From contig OY282560.1 of NCBI GenBank assembly GCA_958295665.1, forward strand, positions 309,051,236-309,115,235: 64,000 nucleotides of DNA, read 5' to 3'. The notes beneath the pieces were generated by a model. That model was not told the DNA's origin, did no database searches, and saw nothing but the letters and a program-made list of their open reading frames with translations. The translations under genes and the position numbers were made by a program. Position 1 is the stretch's first letter; every line of letters starts with the position of its first letter. This DNA comes from Tipula vernalis (taxonomy: Eukaryota > Arthropoda > Insecta > Diptera > Tipulidae). This document shows, in pieces, positions 1-11,063 of the stretch.

Positions 1-440
1 CATTCGATTACTTCGATCCAAAGGGACCAAAGTATTAAAATCCAGTCAAAAATAACCAAACATGTTGTTAGTCCGAAACCATTTCTATCGACGTTTTAAA
101 AGTCCTCAGTCCGAAAAAGCAACAACAATATCTGTCCGTCTACCTGAACATCTGGACGCCTCAAATAATGCCAATCGATGTCTGAATGTTTGGATTTATG
201 GATTTCTATTTGTACCAAAGGTATCTCGAGAATGGCTTGTTAATTTGGATTTTTTCTGCCAATCTATTTCTAAGGTACGACAAGAACGATATAACCATGT
301 TGTAAAATTTTTCATTTTTGTTGGTTTGAGAATTTAGTTGGGCGGGATGTTTGCGGTTGACTTGAGGGTTGAGCTATGTTAGATTTGCGTGTTGAATAAT
401 TGAGTTGGAGTTCAAATGGATTTAAGATGGGGGCTCGATA
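1..440. other. No gene recognised; degenerate TTGAGTT repeat at its end
   Basis: I see no recognisable gene. A 91-residue open frame at 62-337 has no familiar motif. From about 338 to 430 the plus strand is rich in TTGAGTT-like words, the same family as the larger block at 5076-5680. Confidence 0.4.
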
Positions 441-1190
441 AACCCTGTTAAATTTTGCCGAAAGCTTCCAGCCGAAAGAAAAAGTCGATAATGCAGATTA
501 TGTTATTAACGTACCAACCGAAAATAAAAAATTTGGTGGTTGACAGCCAAAAGTAAATAGGATACATGGATTTCAATAAAAACTTTTGAAAATAGTCTTA
601 CGTGGAAAAATTTGTTTAACCTAGTCGTGGAAAATCCCGGAAAATTCGATTTTCCAAAAATCATTGGAAAATTTGTATATAATCAGCCACTGAAATTTTT
701 TTTCTGTGATAGCTATTGACAAGTCACATCAATGCAATCCATCTCCAGTCATAACACTCTAGAGGCTGATTTTATACAAATTTTCTAATGATTTTTGGAA
801 AATCGAATTTTCCGAGATTTTCCACGGGAAACTTGAACAGAATTTTTTCATTCGATAGCTATTGACAAATCACCTAAAAACGATTCAACTTCAGATATAC
901 ACTCTAGAGGCTGATTTTATTCCAATTTTGTGAATTCTTCTGATTTTCCGATATTTCCCACGACTAGGTTAAACAAAGTTTTCCACGTAAGACTATTTAC
1001 AAAAGTTTTAATTGCAATCCATGTGTCCTATTTACTTCCGGCTGTCAACCACCAAATTGTTTATTTTCGGCTGGAATGTTAATAACATAATCTGCTTTAT
1101 CGACTTTTGGACTATCGCAATCTGCATTATCGACTTTTCACTTTCAGCTGGCAACTTTCGGCTAACTTTAACAGTATGTTGGATAAAGGT
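441..1190. repeat. Foldback (long inverted-repeat) element
   Basis: The left arm, about 449-690, reappears reverse-complemented at about 905-1175. Matching landmarks include CCGAAAG, GGTTGACAGCC, GTAAATAGGA, AGTCTTACGTGGAAAA and TTTAACCTAGTCGTGG. By eye the arms agree at roughly 80-85 percent. The middle holds a further inverted copy of the inner arm (about 763-835) and a direct repeat starting AGCTATTGAC at 711 and 857. No coding frame is present. This fits a foldback or MITE-like non-autonomous DNA element. Exact ends and target duplication are unclear. Confidence 0.75.
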
Positions 1191-2188
1191 TTAGTGAGAA
1201 GTTCAGCTGTGAATATTTTTTTTTTCTGTTCAATTGACAGTTGAATTAAAGTTAGCTGTAGTTGAGTTCATGTATTGTAACGGTTGGCTAATTATAGTAC
1301 CGACCAGGTCCAACGATCAGAATAATTATGTTTTGGGGTTTTACTCTTTGCTAATTAAATTATTTAATATTTTAGTTTGTTGTCATCTAAATTGTTTGGT
1401 GTTGATATCGGCCAAATAAATTCGTCGTTTTCGTCCAGACTTAGCTTTTACTCAAAGCACCCTAATAATGCATAAGTCAATTATGGTTCAATTGTGTTAC
1501 TGTCTTATGCAGTACGGTGTAATAGGAATAAATTGGACTGTAAAATGAGATGGGCATATGGTGAATTGTTGTGAAGAAGAATGATGATTTGGGGAAAAAC
1601 GATGAGGGTCGGGGCATTGAGTATATAAAGCTCGAGTTAAGTTGGTTTTTTTTTTGGTCAAGAGACAAATGTCAAGGAAAAAAGACTTGTAAAAATTCTT
1701 GTTTGACGATAGTAGAAACCGTATTAGTATGGCCGAAAATAAATTAAATCAATAAAATTGAGTTATGTGGCGTGATTAACGAACAGATCGGGATTTATTT
1801 TTAAACTAACTACTTTGGAATCAGTTTTTGCAAAGGAGACAAAAGATTCAAGGTTGATACTTCTAGATCCACTTAATCGAAAACCCGGAATCCGTAATTA
1901 AGGCAAGTCAGATATTATGGAGTCATTCTAGTCAGTTATGAAAACTGAGGTAACTATTAAGTCATGTTGGGAATTACACTATCGCTCTATTCACTGGGAG
2001 ATGCGGTTACAGCGCTTGAAAAAAAGTTTGGTAATGTTACAAAGTTTCACTAGACAAGTTCAAACGCATTACCCAGATCACACAAACTAAAATAAAAACC
2101 GCCGGAATCGAGGAATTGAAGGCATTTCCTTCACAAAAAGAACCTAAACCTCTCCCAATACGGCGGAAACATATCTAATTTACATTGG
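1191..2188. other. Intergenic stretch, no gene recognised
   Basis: AT-rich sequence with frequent stops on both strands. The last few hundred bases may be the untranslated leader of the gypsy element that follows, but I cannot identify an LTR or primer-binding site. Confidence 0.35.
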
Positions 2189-2497
2189 GTGACAAAGACT
2201 ATTCATGGATTACCTCCCAAGTCTCTTTCAAGGGTCAATGTAAGAGCCAATCATAATGAGTGGGAATTGCAAATGGAAAGGGAAGATGGTCGATTTTGTA
2301 TGCCAAAATGGAAATTGTTATTTGATGGTGGTCGCTTAGCATTAATCATCCATGCTTTCGTTGGCGAAAAGGCAGAGAAATGGTTGTGGGTTTACACTCG
2401 TGATCATCCTAATTCTTCTTGGGATGAACTGCGTAGCGCGTTAGATTTTCTGGACCAGACACCGAGGGAGAGAAAGGAAGGCTTATTGAGAGAATGA
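2189..2497 (+). pseudogene. gag: gag capsid-like fragment (Ty3/gypsy)
   Basis: An open frame of 102 residues with the capsid-like spacing W-X3-M...W-K-L-LFDGGR...F-X-GEKAEKWLWVY and NSSWDELRSAL, as seen in gypsy Gag capsid regions. The frame then shifts, and Gag-like coding continues in broken form (YRDFILKLQ) to about 2640. It sits directly upstream of the zinc-knuckle piece. Family assignment rests on position and capsid-like pattern, so confidence is moderate. Confidence 0.55.
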
Positions 2498-2827
2498 CTC
2501 AAAAGTATCGGGATTTCATATTGAAATTGCAAACGTCGATCTTCCGAAATGCTGGAAATTATTCGGAGGTAAAAGCGTCCCACACTGCAGACCTTAACTA
2601 TCCAAATGAATAGCATTTGGCAGTATTGAAGACTTAAGGGTGATCTGTCATAAGCATGAGCGAATCTGGTCAAGCTCTGATTACGATCATAAGTATCATG
2701 TTGATTTAAGCAAAAATCGCCGTACTATTGAGCATTGCCATATTAACGAGATTATTTCAAATTATAACTATGATCAAACTCCAGTTGAAAATTTTCCGAT
2801 CGTGGCGCCAATTAAGAAATATCCACT

Positions 2828-3088
2828 GTGGTAGAACAACTATGTAATGATACTTCAGCAACAAACCTTATTTGCTGGAACTGCAGGGATATGGGGCATC
2901 GCTATAACGATTGCCGAAAAGAGTTTATTGATATTTTCTGTTTCGATTGTGGAAAGAGAGGAGTTCGCAAGCCTAACTGTACCAATTGTAACCGAAATTA
3001 TCCATTAAACAGTGCACCGAACGTTATTCGTCCTGTGGAGACTCGTTCGGTAAATCCTAAAAATTTTCCCAGGAACACACTAAAATAG
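2828..3088 (+). pseudogene. gag: gag zinc-knuckle region
   Basis: Contains CWNCRDMGHRYNDC, a perfect CX2CX4HX4C nucleic-acid-binding knuckle of retroelement Gag. A second knuckle, CFDCGKRGVRKPNC, has Arg in place of the His. The frame is separate from the upstream capsid fragment, so gag is broken. Confidence 0.75.
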
Positions 3089-3243
3089 AAAATATAGCTA
3101 CAAACTCGCAAATTAACAGTACTAGTAATAATTACCGTAACAGTCACATTTTGAATTGTAATTAATTTGAAAAGTCAAAATCGACCCGAATCGTTAGTAC
3201 ATAAACTGGATTAAATCTGATTGTAAATCAGCAATCTTAAAAT

Positions 3244-3540
3244 TTGTCGAATTTAGTCCTAAAATCCACTCGCAACATTATTTACTGGAGAAAACGTAAG
3301 CTGATAAACAAAATTTACTGTTCAACGATTATTAAATTGGATAATGATCCTCGTCCTCATTTGACGGTATATCTTAAAGGCGAGCCTGTGACTGGTCTCC
3401 TCGATAGTGGAGCGTCCATCGACAGTTCTTGCGTGAAAACAGCTGATAGAACCACCAACAAAATCTTAGGCTACGCCGATTTACCCACTGCTTACGATAG
3501 CAAGGAGCACATAATTAGGTTAAGTTTACCTTGGAGTTAA
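3244..3540 (+). pseudogene. pol: Aspartic protease fragment (Ty3/gypsy pol)
   Basis: The frame contains GLLDSGASID, the DSGA active-site motif of retropepsins, preceded by a short beta-strand-like segment (LTVYLKGEPV). Length and position between zinc knuckles and RT fit gypsy protease. The frame ends before the RT and is not joined to gag. Confidence 0.7.
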
Positions 3541-3651
3541 TTTCTGGATTAAATTCAATCTTGTGCCTATGATTGTCAGTGAGGTCGCTAATGTTTAAAA
3601 AGATAATAGTCAGCACCATCTTTCATCTGATCAATAGGCCATGCTCGCTAT

Positions 3652-3955
3652 ATGATCATAAGCTCATTTCCATCATTTAACGTTGAGGGGTTAGGGCGAA
3701 CGAATATTTTGAAACATATCATAGGCGTGGGAGGGACACCGCCAATTAAACAATGTTATTATAACGTTTCCCCAGCGATTGAAGACTTGATGTATTCAGA
3801 GTTGGACCGGATGTTGGAACTCAAGGTGATCGAGGAAAGCACAACCGGATGGAGTTTACTCGTGGTACTTGTAAAAAAATCAAATGGTTCAGTCAGATTA
3901 TGTCTGGATTGGTCACTAAAAAAGACGCATATCCTCTGACACATATTGATGGGTT
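3652..3955 (+). pseudogene. pol: N-terminal reverse transcriptase fragment
   Basis: The segment matches the first RT blocks of Ty3/gypsy: a run ending LELKVIEESTTGWS, then VVLVKKSNGSVRLCLDW and, after a frame change, DAYPLTHIDGLL. The sequence breaks off at about 3955 and the finger and palm blocks, including the YXDD catalytic box, are absent, so this copy has no polymerase activity. Confidence 0.8.
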
Positions 3956-4017
3956 GCTAGGTTGTATCTCAAAAACTCAATAGAGCTTTTATATTATTTA
4001 GAGTATCTCAAAAACGC

Positions 4018-4225
4018 AAAAGAACTATTCCATGTCCGAGTTAGAGCGCTTAGCAGTGATTTTAAGCATTTAAAAATATCGACCATATATAGAGAGGTAT
4101 CACTTCACTGTGATCACCAATCAAGCTGACCTTAAATAGCTCATGCAGCAAAAGGATCTTAGTGGAAGACTTGCCCGCTGGAGCCTTAAGCTACAAGGCT
4201 ATGTTTTCGTGATCGAATACTGAAT
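4018..4225 (+). pseudogene. pol: RNase H C-terminal fragment
   Basis: In broken frame the segment reads SELERLAVILSI then YIERYHFTVITNQADL and DLSGRLARWSLKLQGYVF. This is the end of the gypsy RNase H and connection domain. It follows directly on the truncated RT, which marks an internal deletion of several hundred bases compared with intact elements. Confidence 0.7.
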
Positions 4226-5065
4226 TGTTACATAATCTTCCATTGTTAGTTAACGTTATTGATTTTGATTCCGAATATTACTCGAATGAAGAATATACTT
4301 CGCTTGTGGATAAGATTGAGAGCTCACCAAATAATTGTCCTAATCATAAAGATCATGACAACAATATTTTTATTCGTTTTGAATCTAAATGTGATGCAGA
4401 ACTTACAGATATTTCCGGTCTGCAAACTGTGTGTTCTAAAAGGACTAACCAAATCCTACAGTTTATGATTGCGGAAATAAGACTCTCGAGAAGTTGCGAA
4501 AGTTTTATTTTTGGCCAGGAATTCGGGCTCAAGTTCAAGAGTTCATCAAATTCTGTGAAATCTGCAAAATTACTAAATCTCCAAATCAAATTTTGAAACC
4601 GCCGATTAACCCAACGAATATATCCGTACGGCCATTTCAAAAATTGTACGTCGACTTATTGGGCCCATATCCACGGTCGAAAAACGGTAATTCTAATCGT
4701 TTTGGATCAATTGACGAAATTCGTCCTGCTCAAGTCTCTTGCTATAGTGCAAATAAAATTGCAGAATTTATTTGGGATGAGGTATTTTTTATGTACGGTG
4801 TGCCAGAAGTATTGCATTCGGATAATGGAGTACAGTTTGTTGGCAAAGAATTCCAGAATTTGTTACAAGGTTTATGGTGTACATCATGTAACATAAAATT
4901 GAAAAGGCAATAAGCGCTGCTTTATGAAATTTTATTCACGTTTCGGCAAAGTATTGACTACACTTTATACTATTTGGTTGAGTAATGAGTATAAGTTGCT
5001 TCGTGACCTTAACTGTCTGAATGAGAACGAAGTCTTAGTAAACACACTGTCTGATCCGCTTACAA
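4225..5065 (+). pseudogene. pol: Integrase remnant (Ty3/gypsy)
   Basis: About 4470-4600 encodes RKFYFWPGIRAQVQEF and FCEICKITKSPN, the C-terminal half of the HHCC zinc domain; the His pair is not visible. The core follows with QKLYVDLLGPYP (first Asp) and FMYGVPEVLHSDNGVQFVG (second Asp). Frame changes fall near 4700 and 4900, and a C-terminal tail continues to about 5065. The 4225-4596 open frame is probably the spacer between RNase H and integrase. Confidence 0.75.
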
Positions 5066-5075
5066 CAACTACACA

Positions 5076-5680
5076 GTTAGGGAGTTTAGTTAGGTGTGTG
5101 TTTGGACTTGATTTAAGGGCTTGGCTGAAGGTCGAGTTGAGGTTGAGATAAGGTTTGGGCTACGGTTAAACTGGAATTGAGTTGAGTAGGAGTCGGCGGT
5201 TAACTTGGAAATGTGTGTTGAGTTGAGTTCGTAAACGAATAAAAATGTAGCTTTATGAGTCACGTTGATTTTAAGATTGAGTTTGATATTGAATAGGGTT
5301 AAGTTGAGGGCTACGCAGGGGGTCGGATGACAGGTTGAGTAAGGTTGAGTTAAGTTCACAGACAAATGTAGTTTTCGGAATGTCTTGGTTTAGGGATTAA
5401 GATTGGGATTGATTTTAGGGTTGACTTGGTAGTTGAGTTGGGGTGGTGAGTTGAATTGGAAGTTAGCTTGAGTTGAGTTCTTATCCGCGTGTACATATTT
5501 CTCGGACCATGTTGATTTGGGGATTAAGTAGGGCTTTGTTTTTGAGTCGGGGTTGATTAGGAATGGGTAGGGGTTCACTTGGGGTTCATTCAAACGTTCA
5601 ATTAGGGATTTATTTGGGGATTCAATTGGAAATTAGCTTAACTTTTTCTAAGTTGAGTTCAAATACGGATATTTTTTCGG
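5076..5680. repeat. TTGAGTT-type degenerate tandem repeat
   Basis: G/T-rich plus strand with very many TTGAGTT, GGGTTGA and GGGGATT words. Longer units are visible: AGTTGAGTTC followed by a segment such as TTCTCGGACCATGTTGATTT recurs near 5219, 5350, 5475 and 5652, giving units of about 125-175 bp. The long open frames here are by-products of the low-complexity composition. Confidence 0.7.
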
Positions 5681-6140
5681 ACCGTGAAATCACAATTTTT
5701 CACCTTTCTGGTAGCAACACAAAAGAGGAAACAAACAAAACCGAAAAAGGTCAAAATCGGCATAAAAGGTTATGGCACCAGTGTTTTGTTAATTGAATAC
5801 CTTCAAACCAGTAAAAGAACAACTGGATAGTATTATTCAAATATTTTTTAAATGAGAGGGGTGGAAAAGTTCCCTCTGACTTCCATTTGTTTCCAAACCT
5901 CAAAAATATAAAGGACTGAAACCTCATAAGGTGATCAGAACTTCGGTCTTCATTAATTCAATTCAAAGATCATTTTAAAATCCCATTTCCAACCCACATG
6001 TCAAATTTCATCATATTCGGTTGAGAAATAGGCCAGTTTCATCATCCATCATACTTGGCCATATTCCAGAACTTAGTCTAAAAATCATACTCATATGTTG
6101 AACATATGTACATACAAACAATCACTTATATAGATTGCTC
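5681..6140. repeat. Dispersed repeat, 'gccatattccagaa' family
   Basis: No gene. The segment 5940-6075 has a family resemblance to 47160-47420 in this window. Shared words include GGCCATATTCCAGAA, AAAATCATTTTA and CCCATGTCAAATTT. In the second place the unit is repeated about every 110-120 bp, so this is probably a dispersed tandem-type repeat carried within a larger non-autonomous element. Confidence 0.55.
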
Positions 6141-6440
6141 AACTGCTCACTAAACACTAATCCAACCTCAACTCAACCCCAATTCAACCCGCTAACGGCG
6201 CCCTAGTCAACCCTCTAACCAAATGCAAACTCTCTTTCAATTCAATCTTCAAACCAGCATATATAAAAATTAGCCAACTGCTCAATATATCTTAACCCAA
6301 CCCCAACTTAAGTCCAACTCAACTTCAACTCAACCCGCAAATTGACCCCTAACTTAACCTTCAACTTAACCCCAAACTCAATGCTCAACTCAATATTCAA
6401 ACCCAGCATACATAAAAAATTGGTAAAAATTTCTATAACT
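6141..6440. repeat. AACTCAACCCC-type repeat (reverse orientation of TTGAGTT family)
   Basis: C/A-rich plus strand with many CCAACTCAACCCC words. A subunit of the form CAGCATATATAAAAATTRGCC-AACTGCTCA appears twice, and the same subunit is found at 47600-47670. The composition is the reverse complement of the 5076-5680 block, so the two blocks may be inverted parts of one repeat structure. Confidence 0.6.
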
Positions 6441-6633
6441 AGGTATTTTGGGTGAATTCGTAGGGCAGGTACCCGACCCTATTGACGCACAGGTTTCAAA
6501 AGCTTTTCAAATCTCGGCCTTGACCATAGAAACAGATTGGCAAAAAAAAAAATTCTAAATCGAACAAGCCGTTCTCGAGATACCATGGGTACAGACCAAC
6601 AGACATCCAGACAGACGGACGGACATTATTTTT
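6441..6633. repeat. Repeat tail with GACAGACGGACGGACATT
   Basis: The segment AGTACAG... CAGACATCCAGACAGACGGACGGACATT is of a type frequent in fly repeats. It precedes a segment with CTTTCAAAACGTCGAG that also occurs at 47725-47745 beside the second AACTCAA block, so repeat and tail travel together. Confidence 0.5.
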
Positions 6634-6975
6634 TTGCTTTTTTATACTCAGGCACTTTCAAAACGTCGAGGAAAGTGGTTTTGGACCAACCAAGACTTAA
6701 GGTTCATATTTAGAATTGTAGTTAAATTCTTAAATAAAGGCCAGAAAAACAATTTTTTAAAAGTTATTAAGCCATCTTGGTGTCTTCAGTGCTACCTCTT
6801 CAGTGCTAACTATGTCATTCATAAGGAGCTGCTTCAGTTAAAACGAAATGATAAATTACATCAAGTGTTCACTAGAAATGGAATTGTGCATATTAGGAAA
6901 ACAGGAAATGATTCTGCACTAGCAATAACTGAGTTTACTATTTTGCAAGATTTGGTGGACGACATATCAAGCTAA
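6634..6975 (+). pseudogene. LINE ORF1 C-terminal fragment
   Basis: The last third reads RNDKLHQVFTRNGIVHIR followed by SALAITEFTILQDLVDD. This resembles the ORF1 C-terminus of CR1-type LINEs, an RNA-binding chaperone. The N-terminal part is absent, and the first 30 or so residues read through the upstream repeat, so the true protein part starts near 6700. It lies upstream of the endonuclease in the same strand, as expected. Confidence 0.55.
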
Positions 6976-7069
6976 TGTGAATGAAGCAATGGAAACGATA
7001 AACATCGAAATGCGTATTATGAGTTTTTACTACCATGTTTTAATTTTATATTATTTTTAATTTCTTTTT

Positions 7070-7105
7070 TAATATTTTATTATTATTATTATTATTACTA
7101 TTATT
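7070..7105. repeat. (TTA)n microsatellite
   Basis: A short run of TAT/TTA trinucleotides sits inside the LINE, between ORF1 and endonuclease. Confidence 0.8.
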
Positions 7106-7375
7106 ATTATTTTATTAATATAATTCTATTTATAATTGTAGGTGATACTGTGTGCCCTTTTTTGCTGTGTTCTGTGGTTTTAATGTTTCATTAAGTCTCA
7201 TTTCATATTCTTGGATCGGTGTTGATGTGGTATGCTAAAGTCTAAAGATGGTGTTGGTTAATCCTGTTACAATGAGTTTCATATCCACTAACATTGCTAA
7301 TTGTGTCATGAAATGCTCTTTAAATCATAGAGATTGTAATGTCAAAATGGCATAATTTAATTCGCGAAGTTTAAA

Positions 7376-8140
7376 TATGGATTCTAAATTTGCGGAACTA
7401 CTACATTTAATCGATGGATTGAATTTTCATTTCATTGCCGTTACTGAGACTTGGCTTAAACCGATCAGTCTAATAATGGTTTAACTGAATTTTTGTACAT
7501 AGAAGTTTTTATTAATGATTTGATCATTGTAGTTGGTGTGGTATATAATACTGGAGGTGGAAATGTGGGTGCCTTAGATGATATTATATCATCACTTTCT
7601 AATTATGATGATATTTTAATAGCTGGTGACTTCAATATAGATATGCTTAAAAATGGTAATCCTGCAGATCAGTTCAAAAATGTTCTCGTCAGTCAAAACC
7701 TAAGTTACCTTCCTAATAACCAACCTACATATTTTTCGGATACTTATCAAAGTGCATCGTTGCTAGATCTAATCATTACTAAGGATAATTCTCAAATAGA
7801 AAGACTTGTGCAACTGGATTTGTCGATTTTTGATCATGATTTTATCTATTTATCATACTCTTTGCCGTTGGTTAAAGCTCCAATTTCTACATTTCAATAT
7901 AGATCTTATAAAAACATTAATTATGAAGTGTTGGCTTATGACTGCCTTAATATGAATTGGGAATCCATATTTGAAGCCGAAACCATTGACCAGAAATTTT
8001 CGTTACTTAATAAATACATTCTTGGCTTATTTGATAAACATGTTCCAATTAAAACTTTTATTGCTCCTAAACCAATAACGCCCTTATGGTTCAGTGCGGA
8101 GATTGAAATTGCGGTAATTGATAAGGAAATATGCTATTAG
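7376..8140 (+). pseudogene. LINE AP-like endonuclease domain, broken
   Basis: About 7376-7480 encodes FAELLHLIDGLNFHFIAVTETWL, the segment with the catalytic ETW of AP endonucleases. After a gap and frame change near 7485 the 215-residue frame continues with GVVYNTGG, IAGDFNID (metal and DNA contacts), SLLDLIITKD and SIFDHDFIYLSYS (the SDH-type His motif). The deletion removes the middle of the domain. The C-terminal part leads toward the RT. Confidence 0.75.
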
Positions 8141-8247
8141 CTTTGGAAATATAATAAAACGAGTGGGAACCGTATATAGCCTTTCGTAAAAGTAGAAGCA
8201 ATGTCAAAAAGCTCATTAGACCAGCGAAATCCAAATTCCTGAATAAA

Positions 8248-9893
8248 ATGCTTTACCACAATTTGCCGCCCAGAAATTTGTGGAATAATATCCGTAACCT
8301 TGGTCTTTGTAGAGATGTAACAACTCCTCATTTTTCAGCTAATGAAATTAACACTTGGTTTGCAAAGATTACATCAAATAGTGATGATATTGATAATATA
8401 AGTATTAGTAACGTTGATCATAATGTAGAACATAAACTTAATTTCTATACAGTTGATGAAACTGCAGTAAAACAGGCCGTGTTGCAAATTAAGTCCAACT
8501 CAATTGGTGACGACGGAATTCCATTAAAATTTATTAAATCGATTTTAGAATATATCTCACCGGTTCTTTGCTATTTGATTAATAGTTGTTTAAGTGAATC
8601 GTGATTTCCTTCTCAATGGAAAATTTCGAGAGTTGTGCCGTGTTCAAATCCTAAAAATAATTAGGACTTAAGACCCATTAGCATATTACCTATGTATGTT
8701 ATCCAAAGTTCTTGAAAGAGTGATGTGTGATCAAACGGTCCAATATTTGGAGAATAATAAAATGATTAACAAATTTCAATCTGGTTTCAGGGTTAAACAC
8801 AGTACGGCAACAGCGCTACTCAAAATAACGGACGACATTTTTGCTGCTATAGATAAGGGTCATGTTGCAGTATTGGTTTTACTTGACTTTTCCAAGGCTT
8901 AAATTACAAAATCATTTTAAATTTTCGCAGCACGCGATTAAATTAATTAAAAACTATCTAAGCGGTCGTTCCCAGTACGTCAGTTTTGGTGATGAAAAAT
9001 CATGCTGTGTCAATGTAGTGCGCGGGGTGCCGCAAGGATCGATACTTGGGCCTATATTGTTAATGCTTTTTATAAATGATATCGCATCCGTAATCAAATA
9101 TTACAATTATCATCTTTATGCTGATGATGTACAAATATATACATACAAAGATGATTGTATTGAGCGTATCACCACGTTTCTTAATACCGATATCGAGGCT
9201 AAAATTAATGAACTGCAGTTAAATTATTCTAAGTCACAAGTTTTGCTTATAAACACTAGTACTGAAAATATTAAATACCAACCTGTGCTTATTGATAAAG
9301 ACACTGTACCATTTGTCGATAAGGCACGTAATTTGGGATTCATTATGAACTCAACCCTTACATGGGATTCACACGTAAGCCATATTTGTTCTAATATTTA
9401 TGCTGGGTTGAAAAGACTATCCAAATTTAAAAAATCTAACCCTATTAATACAAAAAAAGCATTAGCCCATTCTTTACTTATTACGCATCTAACATATGCT
9501 GATCTAGTAATGGGAGTCCTAAGTTACGAACATCGTAGAACACTCAATGTTGCCTTTAATTCCATTACAAGATATGTTTATAATTTGTCCAGATATTATC
9601 ACATTACACCATTTTCAAAAAACTTATTAGGATGTACCTTCGAGAATTATCTGAAATCTAGACAATGTTTATTCTTGTTTAACGTAATGCATGGTAAATC
9701 CGCGGATTATTTAATTGATAAAGTGCAAGTTGGAAAATTTCTAAGAAATCCATCTATTAAATTGTTCCGTTTTAAAACAACACTTAGAGCGAAATCGTTT
9801 ATTATTAATGGAGCTCAAACTTGGAATAGCCTACCACTAGGCCTGAAACGCATTACACATCTACACCTGTTTAAAAAAGAATGCCTAAAATAG
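8248..9893 (+). pseudogene. LINE reverse transcriptase, three frame pieces
   Basis: Piece one (8248-8604) has the DDGIPLKFIK segment. Piece two (8696-8902) has SKVLERVMCDQ, KFQSGFRVKHSTATALL and ending VLVLLDFSKA, the first catalytic Asp. A deletion removes the AFDTI...segment. Piece three (about 8895-9893) has RGVPQGSILGPILLMLFINDI and HLYADDVQIY with the intact YADD box, then thumb and C-terminal sequence to the stop at 9893. The RT palm is therefore mostly present but not in one frame. Confidence 0.85.
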
Positions 9894-9980
9894 TTTTCCT
9901 CTTTCTAATTTACTAGGAGATGAGCCTTATTTACCCGTTTTATTATTACTATGAACAGCTTCAGAGAAACAGGAGCATAG

Positions 9981-10830
9981 TTAGGCGCTGTTGGGTGGAT
10001 TTGTTGTATTAATTATTTGTGCGGTTTGATATTGTGTGTGTGTGTGTGTGATTGGTTGTATATTCAGAAACTTGCGGACTAAACTACACGTGCTCAAAAT
10101 GACCGCTTTCTGAAGTGTCATGTACGTGTTTTTAGGTAGTTGAAGTGTATTAATGCTATTGTGCAGCGAATGGGGTATGACTCTTGTGGAGGAAAGTACA
10201 ATGGGCACCGTAATGACACTGTCCATTCTCCACATCTGCCGCACCTCATTCGCCAATGTTGTGTATTTTGTGATTTTTTCGGTGTAACTGTGTTGTAAAT
10301 TATGTGTGTTTGGTATTGTGATATCTACTATGTATGTCGTTTTGTTTCTTTTATCTATTAGTGTAATATCCGGTCTATTGTGTGGTATTGTGTGATCAGT
10401 GATGATGCTCCTATCATAATATAATTTATAATAATTATTTTCCAAAACTGTTTCGGGTATATATGTGTAATAAGGTAACGGTGGTCTGTTTGTGTTTGTG
10501 AGGTTGTACTTAATTGCTAATTTTTGGTGTATTATGTTTGATACCTGATTGTGTCGGTCCAAATACTCCACCTCCGCAAGAGACTGGCAAGCACTAGTGA
10601 TGTGTTGTATGGTTTCTGATGCACTGCCACAACGCCTACAGCGGTCTGATTGCGTATTTGTATCGTGTATAATGAATTTCTGATAATTCTGTGTGTTGAT
10701 TATCTGATCCTGGATAGCCAGCATGAATCCTTCAGTCTCCGGAAAGACATCTCCAATACTTAGCCATTTGTTCGACGCTTCAATGTCGACTTGAATTTGG
10801 TTTAGGTCATGTTAATGCCTTCCGTGGAGC
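9981..10830 (-). pseudogene. R4-type C-terminal domain: CCHC and restriction-like endonuclease
   Basis: The 247-residue frame (10724 down to 9981) holds CRRCGSASETIQHITSAC, the CX2CX7-8HX4C knuckle, then HNRPDITLIDKRNKTTYIVDITIP. The RPD...D/IVD spacing is the PD-(D/E)XK core of the restriction-like endonuclease that nicks the target DNA. Coding extends upstream to about 10830 (VDIEASNKWLSIGDV, FPETEGFMLAIQDQ). A (TG)n run near the C-terminus encodes THTHTQ. The domain looks intact within its own frame. Confidence 0.85.
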
Positions 10831-11063
10831 GACTTCAGAGACCATGCTAACATTTTATCCTGATCAGTAATAATACTGGGTTCATTTGAACTATCAGAAT
10901 GGCATAAGTTTAATGGTGTGTATTTTGTGTCTGCTTTAACTATTGCGTTATGTAGTGGTGATGTGTTTTCTTTAGAGCTTTAGAGTAAAAATATTCCCGG
11001 AGCTTGTGTATGATTTTGTGATGCAGATTGGAAATGTCTATTAGGCCTCTTCCACCTATTTTC

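Larger units (their letters stand above)
2189..5075 (+). mobile_element. Degenerate Ty3/gypsy LTR retrotransposon
   Basis: The order of remnants is gag, zinc knuckles, protease, N-terminal RT, the end of RNase H and integrase, which is the Ty3/gypsy order. The reading frame changes many times. The central RT with its YXDD box and the start of RNase H are missing between about 3955 and 4018. No flanking LTRs were found. The integrase carries the HSDNGVQF motif. The element stops at about 5075, where the TTGAGTT repeat block starts. It cannot encode a working polyprotein. Confidence 0.8.
6634..9960 (+). mobile_element. CR1-like non-LTR retrotransposon (LINE), degenerate
   Basis: Remnants run in LINE order: the end of ORF1, an AP-type endonuclease, then a reverse transcriptase. 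The 3' end is near 9900-9960 and borders a short TTATTATTA run. Frame breaks lie near 7480, 8140, 8604 and 8900. RT sequence blocks (KVLERVMCDQ, FQSGFRVKHSTATAL, GVPQGSILGP, YADD) resemble the CR1/L2 group more than Jockey, but clade is an inference from memory. The element abuts the R4-clade LINE on the opposite strand. Confidence 0.8.

Noticed and set aside
5090..5600. Open frames in the TTGAGTT block considered as genes
   Set aside because: Low-complexity Pro/Asn/Thr products that follow the repeat composition; no domain and no splice signals.
10029..10050. (TG)n run considered as an independent microsatellite locus
   Set aside because: It lies in the R4-type ORF and is read as Thr-His repeats; a minor local expansion.
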